Shown here: positions 1-12,720 of the stretch, one piece after another | Layout of the letters: each line of letters opens with the position of its first letter | How positions within the stretch are numbered: position 1 is the stretch's first letter | Source: Setaria digitata | Taxonomy: Eukaryota > Nematoda > Chromadorea > Rhabditida > Setariidae | Assembly: GCA_003640385.1 (NCBI GenBank) | Contig: RCAB01000215.1 | Location: forward strand, 1-64,000 | Reading direction: 5' to 3' | DNA length: 64,000 nucleotides | The notes under the pieces: generated by a model | What the model was told of the DNA's origin: nothing | The model's database searches: none | Seen by the model: only the letters and a program-made list of their open reading frames with translations | Made by a program: the position numbers and the translations under genes

Positions 1-477
1 AAAAAAAAAAAGAAGCCAATACTAGAAGGGAATTAAATTAATCAGTAATGACAGAAAATTACGAAATAAATACTGATTAAATTTAAGCTACAAACTTGTT
101 AGTATAAAAGAAATGGATCAGTTGAATGGCATAATAATGATACCAAAATGAAATGAAATGTTACTAATCTGTGGTGTGAAAACAGAACTGCATTTTTATG
201 AAGGAAAATTTTGAAATAAAAGTAGTTCGATTATCGATCTGCAAGATTTCCCGCGATGGCATAATCTCTGGCTAACTGCTGTATGATAATACTCTTCAAA
301 TTTCGGTAGAACATCCATTTTCGGTTATCATAAGAGTAATGATAAAACTGAATTCTTCTGTTCTGTCATGCTAAATTAGATATCACTAAATTATGCATTT
401 TAAATTTAAAAAAAAAAAAACCTTTCTAATTTTTTGATAATTTCTTTGCAAATCCGCAACAAGATCCGAATTTCCAG
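1..477. other. Intron or non-coding DNA upstream of the kinase exon
   Basis: AT-rich with short A runs. I found no exon here. It is probably the intron before the terminal kinase exon that starts at about 478. Confidence 0.4.
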
Positions 478-605
478 AATTACTTCAGCGATTGCTGGAT
501 CCTGATGAAGAGACAAGAATTACGATTGCAGATATTATGGCAATTTCTTGGTTGAGAGATGAGACGGAATGTAAATTATTTATCAGTGATGAAGGTTCAT
601 TTTGA
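478..605 (+). CDS. Terminal exon of a protein kinase (C-lobe end), partial
   Basis: This is one open exon after a TTTCCAG acceptor. It reads in phase (two bases, then 42 codons including the TGA at 603-605). It encodes LLQRLLDPDEETRITIADIM followed by AISWLRDE. This matches the end of a serine/threonine kinase catalytic domain (subdomain XI): the L-x-x-L-L-x-x-D-P-x-x-R-I-T pattern, with the invariant arginine, then a helix and a W-L where HPWL is usual. A short acidic tail of about a dozen residues follows. The rest of the kinase, including the ATP-binding and catalytic loops, is off the left edge. The pattern is common to CAMK/SNF1-like and testis-specific (TSSK-like) kinases, so I cannot name the subfamily. 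If this is the whole C-terminus, the protein ends just after the kinase domain, as small TSSK-type kinases do. Confidence 0.7.
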
Positions 606-1435
606 TAATTTGGATTAAAATGATTGCTGAAACATCGGGAACATTTTTTCCAACATCCATTTTCTATTACCGGGAATTTTTTTCAATCTTCAATACTGGT
701 CATCAAATTAACAAAAGACTCAACTTCGTTTATTCAGTGAGAAATTTTAGAAGGTGCTGCAACATGTATTATACTCTACATAATTAATAACTTCAAAAAT
801 TTCGAAACTGTCACTATGTGCTAAATTTCATATGATTCCTATACTAATCGCATTAATTTTAGCAATCATTATACGAAGTCATCCTGGTCTATTACTGCAA
901 TAGTTTTAGTTAGTTTGAAAATGATGATGCCAATGTTAATGATTATATGTTATCGGTGATCGACTTGTCGATTTGTTATTTGCCAAATCTATTGGATGAA
1001 AAATGATATTTCGCGTTAAATATCTTAAGCTCCCTTAGTATTCTATTTTGAAAATTTAAGTTCCCATTTTTTTAAATTAGATTTATTAGTAATGAACTGT
1101 TAAATGAGCCGTCCACAAAATGAAGCAAATAATACAAAGCCGATCACCAAACTAATCATTTCTTTAAGCACTTCACTTCGAACTGATTCAAATCAAAATT
1201 TTCTTCAAGTGACCTTTCTCTTCAATACCAATGCCGAGATTCTCAAGAAATTTGAAGTTTGTCGATAAAGTTCTAGACTTTGAAAAGTATTATAAATCAC
1301 CCAAATAAAGGAACTTAGGATGGGATTTCTGAATGACACTTGGATGAGCCTTGAAATTGCTCATCTAAATTCGGTTAAATCATAAAACGTCTTTTCATAG
1401 CTGCATTTGCTTATTAGTTGATTACATTTCAATGA

Positions 1436-1549
1436 TTTTTTTTTTTTTTTTTTTTTTTTTTAATGGAAAATAAATACTGCTTACGAGCTTGAAGAATACA
1501 TAAATGTTTTTAAAATAAACCAGTCATAAAAAAAAAAAAAAAAAAAAAA
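1436..1549. repeat. Inverted homopolymer pair T26 ... A22
   Basis: A run of 26 T (1436-1461) and a run of 22 A (1528-1549) are separated by 66 bases. On one strand the two runs can pair into a hairpin of about 20 bp. Run lengths in assemblies are unreliable. Confidence 0.75.
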
Positions 1550-4380
1550 CAACTGGGAAGCAATGTTCTAAACAGTTACATTCATCTTCACGTATTTCGT
1601 CGGTACCACTTAATTGCTTTAATCCGAAATTACTATTGCTCATTTGGATTTAACAATTAAGGAAATGAAAAGTGTTTTATAAAAATAAACGTTTATAGTG
1701 ACCTAGCAAATACAAGAGTGAAGACGAAAAAAAGTTTAGTCCTAGAAGTAAATTAAACAGCTAGGAAAATAACGAAAATATATGAAATTGATACATCCCA
1801 AAAAGTAATACCTTCAGCGTAAGCAATCATAGTAATAAGCATTAAAATGGGATAGTTTTAATAACAATGAACTGCAGAACTGAAATCGGTATAAAGATAA
1901 TAAAAATACTAAAAGAATTTCATTTACAGGGATTAGGCAAAAATTTTCTGATGACGGAAAAAGAGTGGGTGCGAAATAGAACATGGCTTGGTAACCAGGT
2001 GTACCTAATTATTTTAATTAATCAAACTATGAAACTTCTGCATATGTTGCTTCAATTTTTTGGTCACTTTGTAAAAGCCTTGTTATATGCTGCGCAACCG
2101 AAAGGATTCTCACCAGTACGAGTAGAAATCTGCTATTTAGCAGCACGATTTTTTCGAGCCTTCTACTGATATTCATACCTTAATGATTTTGAAAATCCTT
2201 CATAGAAGAGATGATATTCATTTAGAGTGAATTAAGATCATTCTCTGATAATTGCAATTGCAGTAATATTGTCAAAATGCTACACGATGAAGTTGGAAAG
2301 ATTCGAGCCAAAAAACTGGCATGGAGAAAGCGTTTATGACTATGTTAAAATCCAATATCTGCGATCATTTGACAATTACTAAAAGATGTTGATCATTAAA
2401 GCACATTACAGAAGTTAAATTTATTTACTGGAACCATGATTTTGTTGTTAAAATCACCAACAAAAATAGTTTCCCTATTAAACATTATGCTTCAGAGAAA
2501 TCACGATCATCATTCTTCACATGAAATATAAAATTATCATTAAGCAAAATGGAATAATGAGACGAATTAAATCATTGGAAACCGAGCTACTTCATATACT
2601 GTTTCCCTCGTATGCGAGATGCTTTGAATAAAGCACTAAAAAAACTGAATAAAATTTCTGTTCTTTAAATTCCTTCTTCACCTACCTGTCCATCTCATTC
2701 TTTATCTTCTGATCTTATTTGAATTATCTTCATCTTTTCTTTCTCAGTTTTATAAATGATATATGGAATAGAGGTTAGGGGGATAAAGAAATTACAAAAG
2801 CATAGAATAGATGAAGCTGAAAATGAAGTGAGCATGAAGGACAATTTTAAATAGGGTAAAATTAAGCCAATGAACAAGCTAGAAAAAATACAATAACAGT
2901 CATTAATAATAATAAAACGGGTATGCGAAAGAAATGTAAGCACTAGATTACAAAAAAGCATGAAAATTGTCACTGTAACAGGCTATTCCATAAAGAGTAA
3001 AAAGTAAGCAAAATCAGCAGGAAATCAAGTAAAATGCAGCGGAAGAAAGACAACCAATGTTCGTTCACATCTTACCAAAAAAGACTTTTAATCTGACCCT
3101 TAATATCATAGATAGAGATAGACAATGTATACGCAAAATTTACGCTGAGATGAGGATTTTCATGAAAATATGTTCAGAATAACACCAAATCGTAATATTG
3201 TGACCTAGCGAAACTTCCTGAAAATTTGCAAAACCAGTTCTGAACCCAAGGCTAAGTAATGGTTTGCTAATTTTGATAGCCGTGTCGCTGTGTGACAACG
3301 TTTACGTTGGGCTACTGGAATGAAGCTACTATGAAAATGTTCGTTCTAGATAGTGTGCATTTTGAGATTATAGGAAGCTCAATATTCGCTTTGAGAAAAT
3401 TTTTGTTTCGTAGGAGTTAAATTATTTGATCGATTTCACTTCCAGACACTGATTATGTGTCCATGCTGCATAAAGTGTAAATGCTCTACAATGGCGTTCG
3501 TGTTCCGTCCTTTTCGTTATCAATTTGTTACAGTATCGTAAAAAAGTTGTGAGAATTTTGGCATAACTTTGAAATGACTAAACAGATGCCGATTGTGCGC
3601 TTATGTGCAATGCTAATGTTAGGGTAATTGGGCAACGGCGCATGCAGTTACTGATTGGGCATACGGTCCTTTTTATACTTCCTTTCTGACGAGTTGTTTT
3701 CCTTTCTTTCTCAAGCTTGCTTATTGGGAAAATATTTGACAGTGTCGGAAATTGGAATCTGAATTTGAATATAAGTTTGGGTTTTTTCCTCCTCTAATGC
3801 CTCATAATTCATAATCCTAATCGTATTCCATACTCTCGCTCATAAGTTTTCTCTTATTACTTTCATCTTATGTTAATGAAACTACCTACAACTGTATTAT
3901 GCACTGAATACAACTAAGGAAGTATGAATTTTTAAGTCTTGTAAGGGAATAACTTGTACGAGCTTGCACAAATTTACTTCTTTTGGTTTGTTAAATGATC
4001 TAAAATGGAATTCTTTAAAAGCTAAATAGTAACTACAAAAATATCAACTCACTCAAACAATAGCTGAAACAAAAAAATTGGAGCAAATTATGTTTTATTT
4101 CAATTAAATTTAAACAAAAATTACTGCAGTATGAACAGGAGCCGCAAGAATGCGTATAAAAGTCAACGAAAGAAATTGTGAATTTATAAAAAAATATAAA
4201 TAGAGATGCTACATAGACAATGTAAATAACTGGAAACTATACTAGAACACGGAGAATAAAAATGCTTTTCATTTATAACAAAACTATTGTGTGAGCAATA
4301 AAAGTTACTAATAACTAGATACTAAAGCAGTCGGTAACTAATAACAGTAGCAACAAATTCGGCGGAAGATCTAACGGTAA

Positions 4381-4540
4381 GCTTTTTCATTTTTCCGTCA
4401 TCAATTCTTTTTTTTTCTTCTTCAATTTTCTTTTCATTCTCTTTTCCGTGTGTTTCTTTTTCTTTTTTTTACATTCCATTTTTCATTTTTTTATTTTTCT
4501 CCTTTTATTTTTTCTTCTTCTTGTTATCGCATCTTTTTTT
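4381..4540 (+). repeat. Pyrimidine-rich low-complexity tract
   Basis: About 160 bases are almost entirely T and C on the plus strand (purine-rich on the minus strand). The tract lies downstream of the collagen stop codon, outside the coding region. No coding potential is seen. Confidence 0.6.
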
Positions 4541-4959
4541 TTAATAAACGATAAAAGATCACAAGTTGGCTAGTCACAAAATTGAGGGGAAAAAACAAAA
4601 TACCCATATGGATGAAATTGTCGGAGTTTGTGTCTCCCTTAAATTGCCAAGTTGCCGGAATAAATATTAAGATTGATATTTTTTATATATATTTTAATAT
4701 TTTTTCTTTTACTTTTTCCTGAAACGAAAGCTAACTGCACCTCCACTAACATTTGCAGTTTGAAAATGGAACTAAGAGTACGATTTCTCGAAACCTTTCC
4801 ATTTCTTTCCGTTCCGGCGCTGCGATATAGTGCCGTTCAACCCAGCCTCATTATGGAATGGTTGGTGCCAAAGTTTTGAAATTTCTTATGCATGCTTGGA
4901 ATGGGTACTCAAACTTTATTGTTGGTCGTTTTAATCACCATAAAAGTTTAATAAATAAA

Positions 4960-7900
4960 TCAGTAAGAATAATGATTGTAAAAAACAGCAGACCGTGGTG
5001 GACAAGGACAATAGGCAGCGTCGTTTCCTGGAAGACCTGCTGCGCCAGGTGGTCCTGGAAGTCCTTTGGTTCCTGATCGGCCTGGCATGCCGATACGCCC
5101 TATAGGTCCTGGTGGTCCTGATATTCCATCATTTCCTCTTTTCCCATCTGGTCCAGGTTGTCCAGTAAATCCTGGTAAGCCTGGTGCTCCTTTTATTCCT
5201 GGTTTTCCTTTTCCACGTGATCCATTTTGACCTGGTAGACCAGGTGGACCTACAACACCAGATGGCCCCGGTAGGCCAACATCACCACTGGGACCTGGTG
5301 GTCCTGGCAATCCAGCATGTCCTTGAAATCCTGGTGGTCCAGGATTTCCATCTGGACCTGGGAGACCCCGTGGTCCATCTGGCCCAGGTAGTCCAGGGGG
5401 GCCTGCAGGACACTTGACGCAAAAAACATCTTGTGGCGGACAAGTGACTAGTGGATAAATTAGTGTGTTGTCTTCTCCGGCTAGTCCAGGCGGACCCGGC
5501 TCTGAAAAAATAACTAATAAGCTAATAAGAAAAATATCATTTTGTCTTCAAATAGGAAATTCATATATAAGCCAAGTTATTTGTAACTTAGAAAAAACAA
5601 TGAAAAAAAGCATACGTCCATCCTGACCAGGTAGACCAGGAGATCCTGGTGGACCGGGAGAACAGTTTGGTTTTAGTGGCTGACAGATGCAATACGACGG
5701 TAGACTGAAGAAATCCTGACGTTTTTGTCGAAATATTCTCTGGAAGAGATTTTCTGGCGGTTGGCTAGCTGGCGTCAGACTCATTTGGATATCCATCATT
5801 TTGGACCAGGCTGAGTCAGTTTCCACACGGAAAATCTAAACATTGAAAGGATTATTTAGATGATGTGACACGGAGGCAGCGTCACCTAGTCTCAGTGAAG
5901 CAGAAAGTTTCTAGACAGAGAGCGCCAGATTAGCTCCTTGCTTGCAGGCAGTATCGACTGCGCAATCTAACGCTATGCGTAATGCATTCAAGCATCAGTG
6001 GCCTGTGGTCATTTGTGTTTTCCGTAACTCACCGCCAAGTGATGCTAGAAGAAACGATACATTGGTACAGTCCTTGGGCCGCACAACTTCCTATTCTCTC
6101 CATGGGTTTGACAGTTTTCCTCTCTCTTCACCACAGTGATCGGAACGGACGGCAGCCCGCGACGTCTGGTAGTGCACCTCGCTCACCCCAGAACTCATTC
6201 TCATTTCCGGTATAACGTTGTGATGCACATTGGTGGATTCAACATTCAATTTGAATGGAATTAGTTAAGAAGGAATTTAAATGACGATGTTTACATTCTA
6301 TTTCTCTTAGTCTGATCATAATGAAAATGTTCTACTTAGTTGAATACTTCTGGGAGAGATGATTCCTCCATGATGTAAAATATATTTTTGTCCTTGAGGA
6401 AATAGCTTTGAACAATTCATAAAATGGACTGAACAAGATTAAAAGACACCCACAATCTTTAAATTAGAATGACTTTATTTTAATTGAATGAAGAAACATT
6501 CAGTTATGAATGTTGATAATTGCTGGAAAATGCTGGTAAAAAGCTGTTTATTCCTCGTGTCCACTTCTCCTCTCAAGTATCGTATTTTAATTTTATCCAA
6601 TTAAAATTGAAATTGATGCGGTTGGTATGTTGTGGCGAAATCATGGAAACTATGCTTCTTAATTATACAATATAATACAGCTGCTCGTGTATTTAGTTCA
6701 GTTTCGCACGATTCTTTTAGATTTCCAAGTATTTCAACGAAGCTATGCACAAAATCATACACTTGCAGAAGTGACACGGACTTGATTTTGTAGAGAAAAG
6801 TGCTCTGACATGAGGTTTCGTGACTGAAGCGCAAAGTTGCATAAAAGTTTGTGATTGATTATTAGTTCATTTCTGTTAGTTTCACAATAAAATCAGACTA
6901 AAAGTGTGAGTAAATGCGTGAGAAATTGAAAAATGGGGAAGATAAGAGGTGACATCTTGAAGCTCATCTCATGGCTGACTGATATGTTGAAGAGTGAGTG
7001 AAGGGAACTGAAGCACCAGAACGATGACAAGAAATCTGTCATGGAGATAGATCTTCATTCATCTGATGACAAACTCTTTCGCAATGTTCACATCATAAAA
7101 TTTTTGACATTATGCAACCCATGAACTTAGGCTAAACCTAAAACCCTTCAAACTGCTTTTCTCTCAGGAACTTTTGCCCTAACTCAAATTAAAGTCTTCA
7201 TTATCCCGTAATTAGGTCCTATACAAATCCTACACATTCTTTGGAACATTTTTTTTTGTATTATATTAATGAAATCTGTGCTTGTATGCCATTAATTAAC
7301 AACAGATTGTAATTCATTTTGAAAGTAATTTAGAGTATGCTGTAATGTTATTTGGCTTTGGCAATAGTGAAGAACACCGTTAAACTTTTATGTTAAAAGG
7401 CAATAATTGAAAGTTAAGTAATGATTTTATCAATGTTACTAATTTAAGGCAATGATTTAATTGGCGATATCGTTATATTAGATCCATCAATCACCCGTCA
7501 ATATCCAGGTAAAAAGGATCAGAAAAGCTATCCAATTATATAATTACAGTAATATTTTTATAATAATACTATATAATAAGATTGCCTTAATAGACTTATA
7601 CTCATTCGTTAAAACAAATTGTAAACTCACGAAAACTCTTTTTGATTTCATGATTGTCTTACTGCTTTTTTAAAGTTACAAATTTTATCAAGTTACAAAC
7701 TGTGTGAAGAATAACAGGGCGTACTTACTAAAAAAAAAAATAAAACATATTTTTTCACGAAAAAGAATTATCGTAGCATGAAATATTGCTCATGAAAAAT
7801 TAAAAAAAAAATTTCAGGTGAGAAGAAGAAATAAGGAACAAAAGGTTACTAATGAAATTAACAGCCAAGGATAGTGCAACAAGGAATACTGCACTTTCTA

Positions 7901-8454
7901 ATAATATTTGTAACACATGGAGAATAAGAAGTATATGTTACCACTATATTCTTTTAATAAGATGAGCAAATTTTTAGCTGTAGCCAAAAGATAATCCACT
8001 TGAAAAAGCCAGATAAACCTGCCTAATTATCACAGTAATCGTCCATCAGTACTGCCAATTATTTGCATTAATTACTACCGAATTAATAGGTGCTGCTTCA
8101 AAGTACTTTCTATAAATCAAAAGTGAAATAAAATGTAGCAGTCATTGTGCAGGACTTTATAACGGTGTCATTTGCATAATTCTTTTAAGCGTTCGTTATA
8201 TTTCCTCAAGGATTTATTCTTATGGGAGGTTAAATGATTGGAATGATCAGATACCAACTGGTTTCTTTCTGAAATTCTGGAATCAAGGATACCTGCACTT
8301 CATCCACTATCTCGTCGCGCATGTCTCTGACTGCAACGTACAGGGAAGGAATCACTGTCAAGCATGCAACGACCGCAGTCACACTGCACCCAATTGCTAC
8401 AGTTGCAACGATCCTCGCTTCCTGCATCCCGTGGAATGGTGGAAATGCGGTCAT
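4960..8454 (-). CDS. Nematode cuticle collagen
   Basis: A structural collagen of the extracellular cuticle. Three phase-matched exons on the minus strand are 8454-8293, 5835-5616 and 5501-4960, giving 307 residues. Residues about 14-41 are a hydrophobic signal-anchor followed by [16 protein letters not shown], the nematode cuticle collagen N-terminal domain. [10 protein letters not shown] at 59-68 and the subtilisin-like cleavage site R90-Q-K-R93 complete the conserved non-repeat region. Gly-X-Y blocks follow, broken by short cysteine clusters: CIC before the first block, C-x6-C-x2-C between blocks, and a terminal YCPC before a short aromatic tail. I chose the methionine at 8454 because it sits 13 residues before the hydrophobic segment; the frame stays open upstream without another ATG that I trust. 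Intron 1 is long (about 2.4 kb) and holds a 341-bp block copied from a TLC gene. The family has many paralogues, so I give no symbol. Confidence 0.93.
5880..6220 (+). repeat. 341-bp perfect direct duplicate, copy A (in collagen intron 1)
   Basis: Bases 5880-6220 appear identical over their whole length to 27772-28112, in the same orientation; neighbouring bases differ at both ends. The block carries exon 2 of the TLC gene at 27-29 kb with flanking intron sequence. Here it lies antisense inside the collagen gene's first intron. It looks more GC-rich than the DNA around it. Confidence 0.93.
5948..6105 (+). pseudogene. Displaced copy of TLC gene exon 2
   Basis: This part of the duplicate corresponds to exon 2 (27840-27997) of the TLC-domain gene, with an intact TTGCAG acceptor and GT donor. 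It would encode QYRLRNLTL and later [10 protein letters not shown]. No other TLC exon lies nearby on this strand, so it should not make protein alone. It could be spliced into a plus-strand transcript, but there is no evidence for one. Confidence 0.8.
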
Positions 8455-10705
8455 CCACGCGTTTATATCTATAAAATCATTCAATTCCACTCAGAAGGGG
8501 CAGGGTTTCATTGGCACAGAGTTGTGATGACAATAAGAACGAGAACGGAAGTGATGGAAACTTCTGGATAATTAGATCGGCAAATTTCCGCCTCACTGAA
8601 GAAACTTTTGATGTTGACATATCAAAAGCATAACACCTTGCACAAAACTAGTGAAGCCTTTTTCGATTTCATCCTGCACTAACTAGGAGATGCTGAACCA
8701 AAAACTTTTCTTCGATTTTGATTTGCTACATTTAATACGCTTTGGTATTAAATACTGGCAATCTTTTATCACATAGTCATGATATTTCAAGTTTTGAAAC
8801 AGACGCGCCATTCTTCGTTTAATTAGTAAACGTTTAACTTAATGGACTTCAATTAACCAAAGCTATTTCAAGTCAATAAATGAATTTCATTGCAGAACGA
8901 ACTTTATCACATTAAACTGGATTTGAAAGAAAAGTTTTTTGACGTAAATTACTTGAAGAAATGTTTAATTTGCACTTTCATGAGGTATTTTCATACCAAA
9001 AAAAAGTTATATGAAAAGAGTCGCATATATAAAAAGACCCGTAAAGTAGGCAAATACACGTACAAATTATTTTTTGACGATTTATTCTTTACAATAAAAG
9101 TGTTCAAAATTCAAATACTTCGTTCAGAATAATAACTTCGATTTGTCTGATGAAGATAAAATTTTTGAATTTCCTTTTCTGCGGAGGAAAAGAAAATAAA
9201 TACGCTTTATTTCTCTATCCATAAATGATGGTAACCACGTTTTTTTTAAGTTTTTCTTCCATGTTTTTAAATTAGGATATAATAAAATAATAATTTAACT
9301 TCCCTACTACAGTAGAAAAAATGGATAGTACTTGACCCATTAATACATCTAGTTAACGTAACCACACAGATATCTCACTGTAACCATCTCAAACACTATA
9401 GTTTTTGTCTGTCCAAAACTTATTAGCTCCATTTCAATTAAATTTCAGCGTTCGTCTAGCGACTTCTTTTGCGACCTCATAGTAGTAATGTACAAAAGAA
9501 TATATTTAATTTTTTTTAACTAACTGCACATTTCACAACATAATTTTCTAATTAACAATAATTAACTATCGTTTTATCTCTTCTTTCAAAAAATGCGTGA
9601 AATTTTAAACTGTTTTAATAAAAGTATTTGTATGAATCAAATAAATTTTGCATTTAGGATTTCCAACTTGAAATTAGTCTGGAAAAACGAAAAGGACTTG
9701 AATTTTAATGAAGGAAGTTTCAAAATATTTAAAATCTCTCTGGAAACCGAAAAAACGCTTCATTTGCAAAACTATAGAAATATACTGTCATGTTTACGGG
9801 ATTTCGCAGATTCTGCGCGACACGTTGAAGTCTCAAATGGAAAGTGACACAGTGGTAGTTCTTAAAACAGTCTGTACCTATCACAGCTTACCACTGGCAG
9901 ATGAAATCATTGCTCTCACTGACGCATATGCAACGTACGTGGGGAATACTACGTGAATAACGAATCCACCAACCCTCATTCTCTCACCTCATCTCATCAT
10001 CTCATCCCTCCTCAACCATAACACACCAAACTTACTTCCTCTTCTTCTCTACCCAATTCTGTTGCATTTTAAACTATTCTCTTTTCCTCTTCTCCTACCT
10101 TTATCACATAAATTTATTAGGCAATCTATGTCTCTTTCATCTGCATACTATTTCAGTCTTCAATAAAAGATTTAACTTGGAAAGTTACCTTAATCAGTAC
10201 CTGATATACCGGATCTACCGGGAAACCCGCCGCCACTAATTGTATGCACAATACGTACACATTGCCTGGAATTAATTTCAACTGATAGCACTAAGCAGTA
10301 GCGCTATGGCCTTTGTCAGTGACCGTTGACGAGAACCTAAAGTTGGCGAGGAAGGTGTTAATTGCAGTGATAAGAGTTGAATGTTTCGGAGGGTACACCT
10401 GGCGGTATGTAGAGAAGTGCTTCCTTTGGCAGTGCATTCTCGAGTGGTTCTTCTTCAGTTCACTACTTCCAATTCTTCAGCATTTCCGAAATCAAGCCGG
10501 TAAGCTGAAATTCTTATGATATTAAGCGTTGTTCTAACTACCTGAACTTCATTCTGCAACTTCTTACCGTGACTCATCTTGTCATTATTGGGTCTTCCTT
10601 AGTGTTAATTTAAGATCCTAAGGCTCTTTTTGTTGCCTTTGTGTATTTCTGAATTTATTTGAGAAAAGAGATCAAACTTTAAGTTAAAGAATGTATTACT
10701 TCTAG
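8455..10705. other. Intergenic, with a possible upstream exon of the next gene
   Basis: The first part should hold the collagen promoter (minus strand). The open frames at 8890-9132 and 9593-9956 are lysine-rich or unremarkable and have no matching neighbours. Around 10291-10404 a plus-strand frame ends at a strong GTATGT donor in the phase needed to join the cardiolipin synthase exon at 10706 (CG + C gives Arg). This could be an N-terminal exon but contains no methionine, so I do not include it in the CDS. Confidence 0.4.
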
Positions 10706-12720
10706 CGATATCAGAATTGATAATGCTGAGTCTATACGGAAGGTGAAAAGAAAACTGGATGAGAATGGAAAGAAGTCTGGGAACAACATTGCAACTGTAC
10801 CAAATGCCTTATCTTTTTGCAGGTTAATTTATAAACTGTATACAGAAATCATTTATCACCCCGTCTTCTTGAGTATCAGAGGTAGTTAGTGATTTATCAA
10901 ATACAATTTATTTGTACTTGCATCAGTTTTAACTTATTAAACCTTTCGAAAAACTTATCTTACAGCTCTACGTTAAAGCAAATTGCTTTTCCAAATTCAA
11001 GGAACCGCATCAAGTGATGAAAATTAGCCCTCTTCATATAATATTTTCCTGAGAAATTTTAGGATTGGATTAACACCAATAATTGGATATTTGATAATGA
11101 AAGAATCATATGTGAGCGCGCTGGCCACATTTGTCGTGGGTGGAATAACGGACTGGGTTCGTTTAATTAGCATTTCACTTATTAGTACGCTGCATACGGT
11201 GTGGCTCAACCACTTATTTTTTTTTGTTGAGGAAGTCTTTCTATTTTATAATCTCATTATTATCAATGAAAAGCGGGTTTTAGCAGCGCACTTATTATTT
11301 AAAAAAGGAAATTTTAAACAAATTTTAGGAAAAATGTGCTGCTTATTTTTCTTGTATTATTAGTTTTGGTTTTCTTATATGAATAGAGAGATTCATCCGG
11401 ATAAATGTCCAAAATGAAATTACTTTTTTGTGAGGTGAAGGAGAAATTTTATTATGAGAACTTTCTTATTGTGAGGACTTTATTTTATACATTTCCTGCA
11501 CGTATACTTGATTTTAGTTGGATGGATATATCGCTCGAAACTTCGAAAATCAAGGTTCACTGATTGGTAGCATAATTGATCCCGTGGCTGATAAATTGTT
11601 TGTCACAACCCTTGTGGTTACCCTTAGTTATGTGGAGCTTATGCCAAGTAATTTAAAAAAAAAAAACTTCTAATGTTTGATTATGCCTGTTTTTCTTAAT
11701 TCGCGTGACTTTACAATCTAAGCTTTAATATTCGCAAAATTTTTTGTTTTAGTATCCCTTGCTTTCTTGATCATTCTGCGAGATGCTGGACTTGTTGTTG
11801 GTGGAGCTGTGATCAGATATAAAACAGTTCAAAGACCTGTAACTTTTTCTCGGTACTTCAGTCCATCAGTTTCACCACTTCAGGTCACACCAACGTTTGT
11901 CAGTAAAGTATGTACTTTGTGGATTTTAATTCTTTGCCAAAATTAAAATCATTCTAATTCATTTTCCATTTAAATCTTCTTATGGTTGATTAACTGTTTT
12001 TTATTTTACCAAAACAATTTTGGTAAAACAATTTTAGTGCAGATTTTATATTTCTAGTGAGGCTACCGAGTCATTTTTTCAGTCATCTCCTTCTTTGTTT
12101 AACATCCCTATCCATATTAATGTGAAATTTAGAGCGCTTCGTTTTTGATGCTTTAGTCTAGTTGGCTGAATTTGTTTGACTTTAGTAGTAAAACCAAAAC
12201 ACCAAATATAGACCTAAAAGTTGCAAACACTAATGGCATTTATTATAACTCTTGGTTTAATTTCATTGTTTTCTCCGTGACGTATTCTAAATCGATTATT
12301 ATTCTGAGACTGCATTTTTTATTGTAATTATCACCTACCGATTTACCTGAAACTCAAAAGTTATTGTCAATAATATCATGAGATCGTGTACTGATTTTTC
12401 TGAACAGTTTTAGGTGAATACTGTACTTCAGATGTGTACAATCGCTGGAAGCTTGACAGCTTCTATATTAGGCTTCACGGGCCATCCTGTTTTGGCCTCT
12501 CTCTAGTGAGTTATTTTTCGTTAACAGAATAATTGTTAAGAAAAAAAAGTGAATATTTATCGAAAACTTTTCCTAGAAGAAAATGTTGGTAGTTATTCTG
12601 TATTTCTCACATGCAATAAAAACGATTTTTTTTTTCAGTTTTGGTACTGCTGTAACAACCGTTTATTCGGGATTGCAATATGCACGGTTGGCAAGAATAA
12701 AGCCAGTAAAGAAAATTTAA
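10706..12720 (+). CDS. crls-1: Cardiolipin synthase (CDP-alcohol phosphatidyltransferase), N-terminus incomplete
   Basis: It joins CDP-diacylglycerol and phosphatidylglycerol to make cardiolipin in the mitochondrial inner membrane. Six phase-matched exons are 10706-10822, 11063-11156, 11518-11647, 11753-11907, 12414-12505 and 12639-12720 (TAA), giving 222 residues. The text runs from IATVPNALSFCRIGLTPIIG (the usual start of the enzyme domain) into TDW then LDGYIAR and GSLIGSIIDPVADK. That is the full catalytic signature D-x2-D-G-x2-A-R...G-x3-D-x3-D of the family. Later hydrophobic stretches (VSLAFLIILRDAGLVV-like, and the last exon) fit the multi-helix fold, and the TFVSKVNTVLQ stretch is typical of the eukaryotic CRLS1 type. 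The mitochondrial targeting part must lie in at least one upstream exon; a phase-compatible candidate ends at 10404. Gene identity is firm; the 5' end is not. Confidence 0.92.

Larger units (their letters stand above)
606..4959. other. Intergenic, no supported gene
   Basis: AT-rich. It contains two long homopolymers (1436-1461 T, 1528-1549 A) and a pyrimidine-rich stretch at about 4381-4540. The open frames of 60-100 codons show no splice-supported continuation, domain or compositional bias, and I treat them as chance. Confidence 0.6.

Noticed and set aside
1867..2169. Plus-strand open frame of 100 codons
   Set aside because: Weak hydrophobic stretch but no recognisable domain or splice context; likely chance.
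5184..5417. Plus-strand open frame of 77 codons opposite the collagen repeat
   Set aside because: It is the antisense shadow of Gly-X-Y codons; the minus-strand collagen frame is far better supported.
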